From contig NZ_CP160402.1 of the NCBI RefSeq assembly GCF_040730185.1, positions 806,001-870,000 of the forward strand: a DNA stretch of 64,000 nt, given 5' to 3'. The notes beneath the pieces are model-generated. The model made no database searches. It saw nothing but the letters and a program-made list of their open reading frames with translations, and was not told the origin of the DNA. The stretch comes from Streptomyces sp. Je 1-332 (GTDB lineage: Bacteria > Actinomycetota > Actinomycetes > Streptomycetales > Streptomycetaceae). The translations under genes and the position numbers were made by a program. This document shows positions 45,988-55,178 of this stretch, piece after piece; position 1 is the first letter of the stretch, and each line of letters begins with the position of its first letter.

Positions 45988-46632
45988 ATGACCTTTGCGC
46001 CCCACCCCATCCCCTCGCGCACGCAGTACGTGCTCGATGCGGTCAAGCACCGCATCCTCACCGGGCAGTTGGCCCCAGGCCAGCCCCTCGTCGAGACCGA
46101 GCTCGCCGCCCAGTTCGCCGTCTCCAAGACACCCGTGCGGGAAGCGCTGAAGACACTCGCCGGGACCGGTCTCGTCGTGATGAGCCAGTTCAAGGGCGCC
46201 ACCGTGCGCATGGTGGACGCGGCCATGGCCCAGGAGGTCTACGACGTACGCCTGCTGCTCGAACCGGAAGCGCTGCGGCGCACCGTCCGCAGCGGCGCCC
46301 TCCTGGACGAGGCGCGCGACGCACTGGAGCGTGCGGACAGCGCGGCGGACGCCGCCGAACGCTCCCTGGCCAACCGGGAGTTCCACCGCGCGCTGTACGT
46401 CCCCTGCGGCAATCCGCTGCTGTCCCGGATGCTCGACGACGTGCGCGACCAGGCGGCCCTGGTCTCCGCCGTCGCCTGGGCGACGCTGCCGTCCTGGGAG
46501 CGGGAGGCGGCCGAGCACCGGGAGATCCTGCGGCTCGCGCTCGCCGGGGATGCCGACGCGGCGGCGAGCGGACTCCACGACCACATCGCCTCGTTCGTGC
46601 GGCGTGCGTTCCCGGAGGGGGAGCTCTCATGA
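45988..46632 (+). CDS. GntR-family (FadR/FCD) transcriptional regulator
   Basis: The 214-residue protein has the GntR winged helix (VLDAVKHRILTGQLAPGQPLVETELAAQFAVSKTPVREALKTLAGTGLV, about 15-65) and an FCD effector domain with metal-binding residues in YDVRLLLEPEAL, NREFHRALY and EHREILRLALAG. It overlaps the DHDPS-family gene by four bases and probably represses its own operon in response to a pentose or its acid. Confidence 0.88.
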   Translation: MTFAPHPIPSRTQYVLDAVKHRILTGQLAPGQPLVETELAAQFAVSKTPVREALKTLAGTGLVVMSQFKGATVRMVDAAMAQEVYDVRLLLEPEALRRTVRSGALLDEARDALERADSAADAAERSLANREFHRALYVPCGNPLLSRMLDDVRDQAALVSAVAWATLPSWEREAAEHREILRLALAGDADAAASGLHDHIASFVRRAFPEGELS

Positions 46633-47558
46633 CCGGGCCCAGCCACCCCACCTCCCGTTTCGACGCACTGCGTTCGGCCATCGCCGATGTCGTCGCGATC
46701 CCGGTGACGCCGTTCGCCGAGGACGGCTCCGTGGCCCGGGACACCTACCGTGCACTGCTCCGGCGTCTGACCGACGGCGGAGTACGCACTCTCACGCCGA
46801 ACGGGAACACCGGCGAGTTCTACGCCCTGAGCCCCGACGAGCGGCGCCTGGTCGCCGAGTTGGCCATGGAGGAGGCGGGCCGCAGCGGTGCCTTCGTCCT
46901 CGTCGGTGTCGGTCATGACCTGTCGACGGCCATCGCCGCCGCGGAGCACGCACGTGACGTCGGCGCACACATGGTGATGGTCCACCAGCCCGTGCATCCC
47001 TACGTGTCCCAGGACGGCTGGGTCGACTACCACCGTGCCGTCGCCGACGCCGTACCCGAGCTCGGCGTCGTCCCGTACATCCGCGACCCCCGTCTCACCG
47101 GTCAACGCCTCGCGGAGCTGGGTGAGTTGTGCCCGAACGTGATCGGCGCGAAGTACGCGACGCCGGACGCCGCCGCGTTCGCCGCGTTCGCCCGGGACGC
47201 CGGGATCGGACGCTTCGTGTGGGTGGCGGGGCTCGCCGAGCTGTACGCGCCCGCGTACTGGGCCGTCGGCGCCACCGGCTTCACGTCGGGTCTGGTCAAC
47301 GTCGCGCCCGAGGTGTCCCTGAGCATGCTCCGGGCCCTGCGGGCGGGCGACTATCCGGCGGCCATGGACGTCTGGGAGCGGATCCGGCGCTTCGAGGAGC
47401 TGCGCGCCGCCGACCAGTCGGCGGACAACGTCACCGTCGTCAAGGAGGCCCTCGCCGCGCTCGGTCTGTGCCGTCGCGACGTGCGCCCGCCGAGCCGGGT
47501 CCTGCCCGCCGGGCGGCGCGAGGAGATAGCGGCGCTGGTGAAGGCGTGGTCGGCATGA
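46629..47558 (+). CDS. DHDPS-family aldolase/dehydratase (2-keto-3-deoxy sugar acid)
   Basis: The 309-residue protein is a Schiff-base aldolase-superfamily member. NGNTGEFYAL is the carboxylate-binding loop, Tyr in VVPYIRD and Lys in NVIGAKYATPD are the catalytic pair. The partner IlvD/Edd dehydratase and a pentose theme suggest L-2-keto-3-deoxyarabonate dehydratase, giving alpha-ketoglutarate semialdehyde; an aldolase reaction or a 5-dehydro-4-deoxyglucarate substrate are alternatives. Both ends overlap neighbours by four bases, so the three genes are coupled. Confidence 0.8.
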   Translation: MTGPSHPTSRFDALRSAIADVVAIPVTPFAEDGSVARDTYRALLRRLTDGGVRTLTPNGNTGEFYALSPDERRLVAELAMEEAGRSGAFVLVGVGHDLSTAIAAAEHARDVGAHMVMVHQPVHPYVSQDGWVDYHRAVADAVPELGVVPYIRDPRLTGQRLAELGELCPNVIGAKYATPDAAAFAAFARDAGIGRFVWVAGLAELYAPAYWAVGATGFTSGLVNVAPEVSLSMLRALRAGDYPAAMDVWERIRRFEELRAADQSADNVTVVKEALAALGLCRRDVRPPSRVLPAGRREEIAALVKAWSA

Positions 47559-49270
47559 GGCCCGAGGAGCTGCGCAGCCACCAGTGGTACGGCACGGACG
47601 GTCTGCGGTCCTTCAGCCACCGGGCGCGCACCCGGCAGCTCGGGTATCTGCCCGAGGAGCATCTGGGCAAGCCCGTGATCGCGGTCCTGAACACCTGGTC
47701 CGACATCAACCCCTGCCATGTCCATCTGCGCGACCGCGCGCAGGCGGTCAAGCGCGGGGTGTGGCAGGCGGGCGGCTTCCCCCTCGAGTTCCCCGTCTCC
47801 ACGCTCTCCGAGACGTTCCAGAAGCCGACCCCGATGCTCTACCGCAATCTGCTCGCAATGGAGACCGAGGAGCTGCTGCGCTCCTATCCCGTGGACGGCG
47901 GGGTGCTGCTCGGCGGCTGCGACAAGACGACCCCCGCCCTGCTCATGGGCGCCGCGAGCGTCGATCTGCCGGCTGTCTTCGTGCCCGCGGGGCCGATGCT
48001 CCCGGGGCACTGGCGCAACGAGGTGCTCGGTTCGGGCACCGACATGTGGAAGTACTGGGACGACAAGCGCGCGGGACTCATTGGTGACTGCGAACTGGCC
48101 GAGCTGGAGAGCGGGTTGGCCCGCTCCCCCGGCCACTGCATGACCATGGGCACCGCCTCCACGCTGACCGCCGCTGCCGAGGCCCTTGGCGTGACGGTGC
48201 CCGGCGCCTCCTCCATCCCGGCGGTGGACTCCGGGCACGACCGGATGGCGGCCGCGTCCGGGATGCGGATCGTCGAACTCGTCCGCCAGGACCTGAGGTT
48301 GTCGCGGTTCCTCACCTCTGACGCCTACGAGGACGCGGTCGCCACCGTCCTCGCGCTCGGCGGCTCCACCAACGCCGTCATCCACCTGATCGCCATGGCG
48401 GGCCGCAGCGGTGTACGGCTCACGCTCGACGACTTCGACCGGATCGCGCGAACCGTGCCGGTGCTCGCCAACCTGCGCCCCGGCGGGCAGTACCTCATGG
48501 AGGACTTCCACTTCGCGGGCGGACTCCCGGCGTTCCTGGCCCAGTTGACCGACGTACTGCACCTGGAACGGCCCACAGTCGCCCATGACAGCCTGCGCGA
48601 ACAGCTCGCGGGCGCCACCGTGCACAACCCCGAGGTCATCCGGCCCCGCACGAAGCCCCTGGCCGACGAGGGCGGAGTGGCCGTCCTGCGGGGCAACCTC
48701 TGCCCGGACGGCGCCGTCATCAAGCACATCGCCGCCGAGCCGCACCTGCTGCGGCACACCGGCCCCGCGGTCGTCTTCGACGACTATCGGCAGATGCAGC
48801 GCACCATCAACGACCCGGCGCTCGGCATCACCGCCGACCACGTGCTCGTGCTGCGCGGCTCCGGCCCCAAGGGCGGGCCCGGCATGCCCGAGTACGGCAT
48901 GCTGCCGATCCCCGATCATCTGCTCAAGCAGGGGGTGCGCGACATGGTGCGCCTCTCCGACGCGCGGATGAGCGGCACGTCGTACGGCGCGTGCGTGCTG
49001 CACATCGCACCCGAGTCGCATGTGGGCGGCCCGCTCGCCCTCGTCCGTACTGGAGACCTGATCACCCTGGACGTCGAGGCCCGCTCACTCCATCTCGATG
49101 TGTCCGACGAGGAGTTGGCGCGCCGCAGGGAGGCGTGGGCGCCGCCTCCCGTGCGCTACGGACGCGGTTACGGCGCGCTCTACGACGAGCAGATCACCCA
49201 GGCCGACACCGGCTGCGACTTCGCGTTCCTGGCCCGCGAGGGCGAGGTCCCCGACCCGTACGTGGGCTGA
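47555..49270 (+). CDS. IlvD/Edd-family aldonate dehydratase (L-arabonate dehydratase-like)
   Basis: The 571-residue protein belongs to the IlvD/Edd iron-sulfur dehydratases. Cluster Cys are in TWSDINPCHVHLRDRA, LLGGCDKTTPALLMGA and SPGHCMTMGTAST, and the C-terminal active-site region is SDARMSGTSYG. The sequence order and the NTWSDINPC motif fit sugar-acid dehydratases (L-arabonate, D-xylonate) rather than IlvD. It would make 2-keto-3-deoxyarabonate for the adjacent DHDPS-family enzyme. The 1-dehydrogenase, lactonase and semialdehyde dehydrogenase of the route are not in this operon. Confidence 0.83.
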   Translation: MRPEELRSHQWYGTDGLRSFSHRARTRQLGYLPEEHLGKPVIAVLNTWSDINPCHVHLRDRAQAVKRGVWQAGGFPLEFPVSTLSETFQKPTPMLYRNLLAMETEELLRSYPVDGGVLLGGCDKTTPALLMGAASVDLPAVFVPAGPMLPGHWRNEVLGSGTDMWKYWDDKRAGLIGDCELAELESGLARSPGHCMTMGTASTLTAAAEALGVTVPGASSIPAVDSGHDRMAAASGMRIVELVRQDLRLSRFLTSDAYEDAVATVLALGGSTNAVIHLIAMAGRSGVRLTLDDFDRIARTVPVLANLRPGGQYLMEDFHFAGGLPAFLAQLTDVLHLERPTVAHDSLREQLAGATVHNPEVIRPRTKPLADEGGVAVLRGNLCPDGAVIKHIAAEPHLLRHTGPAVVFDDYRQMQRTINDPALGITADHVLVLRGSGPKGGPGMPEYGMLPIPDHLLKQGVRDMVRLSDARMSGTSYGACVLHIAPESHVGGPLALVRTGDLITLDVEARSLHLDVSDEELARRREAWAPPPVRYGRGYGALYDEQITQADTGCDFAFLAREGEVPDPYVG

Positions 49271-49337
49271 TCCCCGCCCCGCCTCCCGTAACTGCTGATC
49301 GCCCCGGCCGGCCTCATGGCGCTGGACTCGCCGCTCG

Positions 49338-50606
49338 TCACCCGCAGCCGTGTGACGAGCGGCGCTCCGGACGCGTACCGAGAGCGGGCCCATCCTTGCG
49401 TCCGGCCCCGCTGAGCCACAGCCACATCGCCGCTCCGGCGAACTGGAACGCCGCGATGCTCAGCATCAGCCCCTCCGCGCCGAGCCGTCCCGCGAACACC
49501 CCGGTCAGGGCGGCGCCGCCCGCCGACGCGCCGATCTTCAGGCTGCCGCCGGTGGTGTTGACCTGGCCGAGCCGGTCCGGGGGCGATTCGCGCTGGCGGA
49601 GCATCAGCGTCGCGGTGAAGAGCGGGCCTTCGGCCAGGCCCGCCGCCACGCAGACGCCCCACGCCCAGGGCAGCGACGGCACCGCCGCCAGCGCTGCGAC
49701 GGCCGTGCCGAACCCCAGAAGCCCTGCGCTCACGGCCCGTTCGGAGTGGCCCGGCGTCAGCCACCGGGACGAGGCGAGGGCACCCACGAGGGAGCCGAGT
49801 GCGAAACAGGCAAGGAGTTGCCCGCCCGCCGCGGGGCCCGCGCCGATGTCCTGGCCGAGCAGGACCGCCGCCACCGCGAACCCGCCGTATCCGAACCAGG
49901 CGAACATCGTCGACACGGTCAGGGCCCGCAGCACCCGGTTGGCCCCGAGGACCAAGAGCCCACCCGCCACGACCTGCCCGAGCCCCGACCGTGTGCGGCC
50001 CGGCCGGACCTCCGGAGGCGGAATCCGCAGCAGGGGAAGGACGAGCAGGCCGAGCGCGGCGGTGGCCACCGTCACGATCCCGGTGTGCGCTCCGCCCGCC
50101 ACGGCGGCGACCAGCGCGGCGAGGCCCGGTCCTGCGATGGCCGCGATGTTGTAGCTCGACGCCTCAAGGCCGTACGCCCGTGAGAGGCGTTCGGGAGGGA
50201 CGAACCTCGGCAGCAGACTGGTGAGCGCCACCACGACCGGCTCGACGCAACCGACCACGGCGGCCACCATCAGCACGAGCACCAGCGGCGAGCGCCCCGC
50301 CGACAGCATGAGCCCGGCGATCGCGACGGTGTAGCCGCACGCCAGCGCGACCACCAGACGGCGCGGCCGGCCGGTCCGGTCAAGGGCGTGGCCGATGACC
50401 GGCCCGCTCACCACATAGGGAAGCAGCATCGCGGTCTGCACGAATCCGGCGCTCGCCGCGTCGCCGGTACGCGTCTGGACGGTGAGCACCAGCGCGGTCG
50501 CGGCCCCCTCGGCGGAAACCCTGAGCAGCGTGGCGGCCGTCAGGTGCGGGCGGAGCAACCGGGTCCCCCTGGGCGTAGACGTCAGTGCATGGACCACCCA
50601 ACTCAA
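49338..50606 (-). CDS. MFS transporter
   Basis: The 422-residue protein is a 12-helix MFS transporter of the enterobactin/MefA-exporter type, with GHALDRTGRPRRLVVAL after the second helix and FVPPERLSRAYGLEASSYN in the central part. Substrate is unknown. The TTG start at 50606 overlaps the stop of a truncated ABC-exporter reading frame by four bases, which both supports this start and shows the gene was once the second of an exporter pair. A GTG nine bases later is an alternative. Confidence 0.78.
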   Translation of the reverse strand: MSWVVHALTSTPRGTRLLRPHLTAATLLRVSAEGAATALVLTVQTRTGDAASAGFVQTAMLLPYVVSGPVIGHALDRTGRPRRLVVALACGYTVAIAGLMLSAGRSPLVLVLMVAAVVGCVEPVVVALTSLLPRFVPPERLSRAYGLEASSYNIAAIAGPGLAALVAAVAGGAHTGIVTVATAALGLLVLPLLRIPPPEVRPGRTRSGLGQVVAGGLLVLGANRVLRALTVSTMFAWFGYGGFAVAAVLLGQDIGAGPAAGGQLLACFALGSLVGALASSRWLTPGHSERAVSAGLLGFGTAVAALAAVPSLPWAWGVCVAAGLAEGPLFTATLMLRQRESPPDRLGQVNTTGGSLKIGASAGGAALTGVFAGRLGAEGLMLSIAAFQFAGAAMWLWLSGAGRKDGPALGTRPERRSSHGCG

Positions 50607-50695
50607 TCACCGGCCACGGGTGTCAGGGCGACGTTCCAGAAATCGGCGTATCGCCCACCGTGGCGCAGCAGTTCGTCGTGGCTGCCTTCCTCCAC
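50603..50695 (-). pseudogene. C-terminal remnant of ABC exporter ATPase
   Basis: Thirty codons starting VEEGSHDELLRHGGRYADFW and ending in a stop match the very end of ABC half-exporters (the segment after the H-loop strand). Upstream, the frame no longer resembles an ATPase, so everything before was deleted. The stop overlaps the MFS start in the order TTGA. The missing part would have been over 500 codons. Confidence 0.75.
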
Positions 50696-50922
50696 GAAGG
50701 GCCACGTTGGCGGCGACGCCACGGGCGTACGCGGCGGGGTGGTGCACAGCTCGCACCCGGTCCGAACTCGCCCGCAGAATGGGCTACCTGATGGCCAGTC
50801 ATTACTCGGCGGGAGGCCGGCCGAGACTCTTCGTCACAGTTCCGTCACTCAAATCGCACAAGTCCCGCCAAATACTGGGTTTTCCCGATACGGTCGTCCC
50901 CCACGAAACACCTGGGGGGCAC

Positions 50923-51567
50923 ATGTCGAACAACCAGCCACCGCCGAACCAACCGCCCTCCCCCGGGGCGATGCAACCCGGGCCCTCCGCCCCTCCCGCC
51001 CGGCCCAAGTGGGCACGAAAGCGCGTCGCGATCCCCGCCGCCCTTGTGATCCTGTTCGTGGGCATGGGGATCGGCTCCGCCGGAGGCGACGGCGACGGTG
51101 GCGCCGAGAAGGCGACGACCACCGACGCGAAGGCGCAGCCGACCGTCACCCTGACGAAGACAGCCCCGGCAAAGGACACCAAGGCGAAGGACGCCAAGGC
51201 GAAGGCGAAACCCGCACCGACCAAGACCGTCACCAAGACCCCCAAGCCCAAGGCCGAGAAGCCGGCCGAGGACGAGGCCCCCGCGGGGAAGGTCGTGTTC
51301 AAGGTGTGGGGTTCCGCGCCCTCCGGTGTCGACGTCAACTACGGCAGTGACAGTGACAGCCGTCAGGGCTCGGGCCTGCCGATGACGAAGACGCTGAAGC
51401 TGGACTCGGAGGCGCTGTACTACCACGTGTCGGCGCAGCTGACCGGCGGCGGCGACATCAACTGCTCGGTGACCGTGAACGGCCAGACGAAGAAGGGGCA
51501 CGCGTCGGGCGGCTACAACATCTGCTCCGCGCAGCTCAACGGAGGAATCACCGGCGGCTGGGACTAG
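50923..51567 (+). CDS. MmpS-like membrane-anchored protein
   Basis: The 214-residue protein has a short proline-rich cytosolic N-terminus, one membrane helix (VAIPAALVILFVGMGIGSAGG, about 35-55), a long Thr/Lys/Ala/Pro linker, and a C-terminal beta domain from about 125 (VVFKVWGSAPSGVDVNYGSDSDS, YYHVSAQLTGGGDINCSVTVNGQ). The end domain resembles mycobacterial MmpS transport accessory proteins. No MmpL transporter is adjacent. The ATG has a G6 run just upstream. Confidence 0.7.
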   Translation: MSNNQPPPNQPPSPGAMQPGPSAPPARPKWARKRVAIPAALVILFVGMGIGSAGGDGDGGAEKATTTDAKAQPTVTLTKTAPAKDTKAKDAKAKAKPAPTKTVTKTPKPKAEKPAEDEAPAGKVVFKVWGSAPSGVDVNYGSDSDSRQGSGLPMTKTLKLDSEALYYHVSAQLTGGGDINCSVTVNGQTKKGHASGGYNICSAQLNGGITGGWD

Positions 51568-51642
51568 AGCGCGGGCGGAGCGGGGGCTCCGAATTCCTCG
51601 CGGTATAACGGGAGCCCGTGACCGCGAGGAATGGCGCCTGTG

Positions 51643-51768
51643 ATGCTGATCGCCCTGTACTTTCCCGGAGCCGGTGCTCTCCCCCGATGGGCGCAGATCA
51701 CCGTCGGCGTCGTGGTCCTGGGCCTGATCGCGGCCCGCCTCTGGCTGCACTTCCGCAGACGGCGGTAG
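51643..51768 (+). CDS. Small single-helix membrane protein
   Basis: A 41-codon frame encodes MLIALYFPGAGALPRW followed by a helix (ITVGVVVLGLIAARLWLHF) and a basic tail FRRRR. The positive-inside tail makes a bitopic membrane protein plausible. GAGGA precedes the ATG by 12 bases, or GTG 51640 by nine, so the start is uncertain. It lies between the MmpS-like gene and the convergent GH51 gene. Confidence 0.4.
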   Translation: MLIALYFPGAGALPRWAQITVGVVVLGLIAARLWLHFRRRR

Positions 51769-51811
51769 AGCCCGGCGCAGGGCACCACCGGCCCCGGCCC
51801 TGTCGGAGTTC

Positions 51812-53329
51812 TCAGCCCAGCCGGATCATGTTCCACGACAGCGGCTCCAGGACGGCGTGCAGCGTGTCCTCCTGGAGTGCTGTCCCGCTGACGCCGTGCG
51901 GGGTCACGCGCTCCGGCTCCGCGAGTGTGTTGCGCGCGTCGGGGTCCGCGTCAGCGAGGGCACTGTGCTCGATGACGTCCACCAACTCGAGTCCATGCAG
52001 CGCGACTTCGAGCGGCAGCGGCTCGCTCTGGCTGCGGTTGACCGCGAAGACGGCGACGGTGCCGTCATCTGCGCGTACGGCCGTCGCGTGCACCAGGGGA
52101 ACCTCGCCATACTTCCGCGTTTCGTGCGCGGGTGAGTCCACGCGTACGTCGAGCACCCTGCCGCGGCCGTGCCGCGACGCCTGCGCGAAGGGGAAGAAGG
52201 TGGTCTGCCGCCAGGCGGGCCCGCCCGGCTCGGTCAGGATCGGCGCGATGACGTTGACCAGCTGGGCCAGGCACGCGACGGCGATGCGGTCGGCGTGCCG
52301 CAGGAGGGCGATCAGGAGCGAGCCGACGACGACAGCGTCGGTGACGGTGTAGTTGTCCTCCAGGAGACGCGGCGCCTCGGGCCAGTCGCGCAGGCTCTCC
52401 TCGACCTCGGGGTGCGGCCGGGACTGGTACCAGACGTTCCACTCGTCGAAGGACAGGTTGATTTTCTTTTTGGACTTCAGGCGGGCGCCCACGTGGTCGC
52501 AGGTGGCGACGACGTTCTCGATGAAGGACTCCATGTCGACGGCGGATGCGAGGAACGAGTCCCGGTCGCCGTCGGTCTCCTCGTAGTAGGCGTGCAGGGA
52601 GATGTGGTCGACGAGATCGTAGGTCTCGGCGAGGACCGTGGCCTCCCACGCGGCGAAGGTCTCCATCGACTGGCCGGAGCTGCCGCAGGCGACCAGTTCG
52701 ACGTCCGGGTCCACCTGGCGCATCGCCCGGGCGGTCTCGGCGGCCAGGCGCCCGTACTCCTCGGCGGTCTTGTGGCCGGTCTGCCACGGCCCGTCCATCT
52801 CGTTGCCCAGGCACCACAGGCGGATACCAAAGGGGTTCTTGTCGCCGTGCGCGGCGCGCAGGTCGGACAGCGCGGTCCCGGCGGGGTGGTTGGCGTACTC
52901 CTGGAGTTCCAGGGCCTGTTCGACGCCTCGCGTGCCGAGGTTCACCGCCATCATCGGTTCGGCCCGCGGGCCGATCTTGCGCAGGAAGGCGATGTACTCG
53001 GAGAGCCCGAAGCGGTTGGTCTCCGTGGAGTGCCAGGCCAGGTCGAGACGGCGCGGGCGTTCGTCGGCGGGGCCGACGGAGTCCTCCCACTTGTATCCCG
53101 AGACGAAGTTCCCGCCGGGGTAGCGCACGGCGGTCACCCCGAGTTCCCGGATCAGTCCGAGCACGTCGGTGCGCAGCCCCGTCTCGTCGGCCGCCGGGTG
53201 GCCGGGCTCGTAGATGCCGGTGTAGACGCAACGGCCGAGGTGCTCGACGAAGGAGCCGAAGAGGCGGGGGTCGACGTCGCCCACCACGAAGGCGGGGTCG
53301 AGGGTGAAGCGGGCGGTGCGGGGGGCCAT
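51812..53329 (-). CDS. abfA: GH51 alpha-L-arabinofuranosidase, intracellular
   Basis: The 505-residue protein is a GH51 arabinofuranosidase. Acid/base Glu is in LWCLGNEMDGPWQ and the nucleophile Glu in NLSFDEWNVWY, within a GH-A barrel, and a C-terminal beta-sandwich begins near 380. FGSFVEHLGRCVYTGIYEP is the family's opening motif. There is no signal peptide, so it removes arabinose from imported arabino-oligosaccharides. AAAGG lies six bases before the ATG. It is the last gene of the importer operon, 41 bases after the permease. Confidence 0.93.
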   Translation of the reverse strand: MAPRTARFTLDPAFVVGDVDPRLFGSFVEHLGRCVYTGIYEPGHPAADETGLRTDVLGLIRELGVTAVRYPGGNFVSGYKWEDSVGPADERPRRLDLAWHSTETNRFGLSEYIAFLRKIGPRAEPMMAVNLGTRGVEQALELQEYANHPAGTALSDLRAAHGDKNPFGIRLWCLGNEMDGPWQTGHKTAEEYGRLAAETARAMRQVDPDVELVACGSSGQSMETFAAWEATVLAETYDLVDHISLHAYYEETDGDRDSFLASAVDMESFIENVVATCDHVGARLKSKKKINLSFDEWNVWYQSRPHPEVEESLRDWPEAPRLLEDNYTVTDAVVVGSLLIALLRHADRIAVACLAQLVNVIAPILTEPGGPAWRQTTFFPFAQASRHGRGRVLDVRVDSPAHETRKYGEVPLVHATAVRADDGTVAVFAVNRSQSEPLPLEVALHGLELVDVIEHSALADADPDARNTLAEPERVTPHGVSGTALQEDTLHAVLEPLSWNMIRLG

Positions 53330-53370
53330 GGAGAACCTTTCGGCAGTGCGTTGGGCGATGGTCGCGGCGT

Positions 53371-54234
53371 TCACTGTCCGGCCAGGCCCGTGTGGGCCAC
53401 GCCGCTGACGATCTGGCGCTGGAAGAAGACGAAGACGACGATCAGGGGCAGGCCCGCCATGAGACCGCCCGCCATGAGCTGCGCCCACTGGATTCCGTAG
53501 GAGTTCATGACGGTCGCGATGCCGTTCGGCATCGTCATCAGGTCAGGGTTGTTGGTCACCATGTACGGCCACAGGAAGTTGTTCCAGGACGCGATGAACG
53601 TGAAGATCCCGACGGCCGAGAGCGAGGGCCTGGACAGCGGAAGGACGATGGTGAAGAAGACCCGCCAGCGTCCGGCGCCGTCGATGTACGCGGCCTCCTC
53701 CAGCTCGTGCGGGATCGACTGGAAGAACTTGTAGAGGATGTAGACCATCGCGGCGGGCGCGCACTGCGGCAGGATCATGCCCCAGTAGGTGTCGACCATC
53801 CCCATGGACTGGACGGTCGTGAAGAGCGGGACGCCGAGCACGGCGGGCGACACCATCAGGCCCGCCATCACCAGGCCGAGCAGCACGTTCTTGCCCCGGA
53901 ACTCGGTGCGTGCGAAGCCGTACCCGGCGAGCGCGCTGACGAACACCACGATGAAGGTGACGCAGACCGAGACGACGAGCGAGTTCACGAACCAGTTGGT
54001 GATGTTGCCGCTCTCGAAGAGCGCCTCCCAGGCCTGGCCCGTCCACTCCCTCGGCACCCAGTGGGTGGGCACCTCGACGGCCTCGGTCTCCGACTTCAGT
54101 GACGTGAACAGGGCCCACAGCAGGGGTGTCATCCACAGTGCGGAGACGGCGACGCCCACCGCGGTGAGCACGATCTGGCTCGGGGTCCACTTCTTCTTGC
54201 GTACGGCCGCCTTGCTCAGGGTGGTGGTGCTCAT
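53371..54234 (-). CDS. ABC sugar permease (AraQ/MalG-type)
   Basis: The 287-residue protein has six membrane helices and the EAA loop (HELEEAAYIDGAGRWRVFFTIVLPLSRP). With its neighbours it imports arabino-oligosaccharides or related sugars, as the flanking GH51 genes suggest. Its ATG overlaps the preceding permease stop by four bases. The ATPase is not encoded here. Confidence 0.9.
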   Translation of the reverse strand: MSTTTLSKAAVRKKKWTPSQIVLTAVGVAVSALWMTPLLWALFTSLKSETEAVEVPTHWVPREWTGQAWEALFESGNITNWFVNSLVVSVCVTFIVVFVSALAGYGFARTEFRGKNVLLGLVMAGLMVSPAVLGVPLFTTVQSMGMVDTYWGMILPQCAPAAMVYILYKFFQSIPHELEEAAYIDGAGRWRVFFTIVLPLSRPSLSAVGIFTFIASWNNFLWPYMVTNNPDLMTMPNGIATVMNSYGIQWAQLMAGGLMAGLPLIVVFVFFQRQIVSGVAHTGLAGQ

Positions 54235-55178
54235 CGCACGCCCTCCTCACGCTTGCGCAGGAGCCACATCCGGCCGAGGGCGACGGCCGCGATGAGCACG
54301 AAGAAGATGATGGAGATCGCCGAGGCGTAGCCCACGCGGTAGGAGGTGAAGCCCTCTTCGAGGGTGTACTGGACGAACGTCCGGGTGCTTTCCTCGGGAC
54401 CCGGCCCGAAGTCCTGCATCACCACGGCCTGGTCGAAGACCTGGAGCGAGGCGAGGATCTGCAGCGTGATCACGAGACCGGTGATGTTGCGCAGCATGGG
54501 CAGGGTGATGTGCACCATCCGCTGCCAGGCGCCCGCGCCGTCGAGCTCGGCGGCCTCGTACAGGTGCCGCGGGATGCTCTGCAGGGCGGCGAGGAAGAGC
54601 AGGAAGCTGAAGCCGACCGTCCACCACAGGGTGGTGATCACGACGGCGAGCAGGGCGGTGGACTTCTGGGTCAGCCAGGGCGTGTCGAGGCCGAAGACGT
54701 GGTTGATCATCCCGGTAGCCGGGTTGAACAGCCACTGCCACAGGTTTCCCGCGACCGTCGACGGCAGCAGGAAAGGGGCGAAGAAGCAGAGCCGCCAGAG
54801 CCACTTGGCGCGCTCGATGTGGTGAGCGAGCATCGCGAGGAGGAAGGCGAGGACGACGATGCAGGGCACCACGAGCAGGGTGAAGTACGCGCTGTGGCCG
54901 AGGGAGTCCCACAGGAGGGGGCTGGCGAGGGCCTCGCGGTAGTTGTCGAGGCCCACGAAGCGTGCGCCCGTGCCGGAGATGTTGGCGTCGGTGAAGCTCA
55001 GCCACAGGCCACGGCCGATCGGGAGCAGCACGAACAGCGCGAACAGCGCGAGGAAGGGGGCGACGAACCAGCCGCCGTGCTGGACGCGACGCGTCAGCCG
55101 GGCCCGCAGCGAATCGGCGTCCGCCGCCAGGGTGGACCGTACGGCGGCCGGGGCGACCGCCGTGTCGACGGCGCTCAT
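54231..55178 (-). CDS. ABC sugar permease (AraP/MalF-type)
   Basis: The 315-residue protein has a long cytosolic N-terminus (about 1-35), six helices and the EAA loop (RHLYEAAELDGAGAWQRMVHITLPML). The ATG overlaps the binding-protein stop by four bases. It forms the membrane channel with the next permease. Confidence 0.9.
   Translation of the reverse strand: MSAVDTAVAPAAVRSTLAADADSLRARLTRRVQHGGWFVAPFLALFALFVLLPIGRGLWLSFTDANISGTGARFVGLDNYREALASPLLWDSLGHSAYFTLLVVPCIVVLAFLLAMLAHHIERAKWLWRLCFFAPFLLPSTVAGNLWQWLFNPATGMINHVFGLDTPWLTQKSTALLAVVITTLWWTVGFSFLLFLAALQSIPRHLYEAAELDGAGAWQRMVHITLPMLRNITGLVITLQILASLQVFDQAVVMQDFGPGPEESTRTFVQYTLEEGFTSYRVGYASAISIIFFVLIAAVALGRMWLLRKREEGVR

Noticed and set aside
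51618..52352. A 244-codon plus-strand frame overlapping the GH51 gene
   Set aside because: It runs mostly opposite the GH51 coding region and shows no family motif; only the 41-codon frame at 51643 in another phase looks protein-like.
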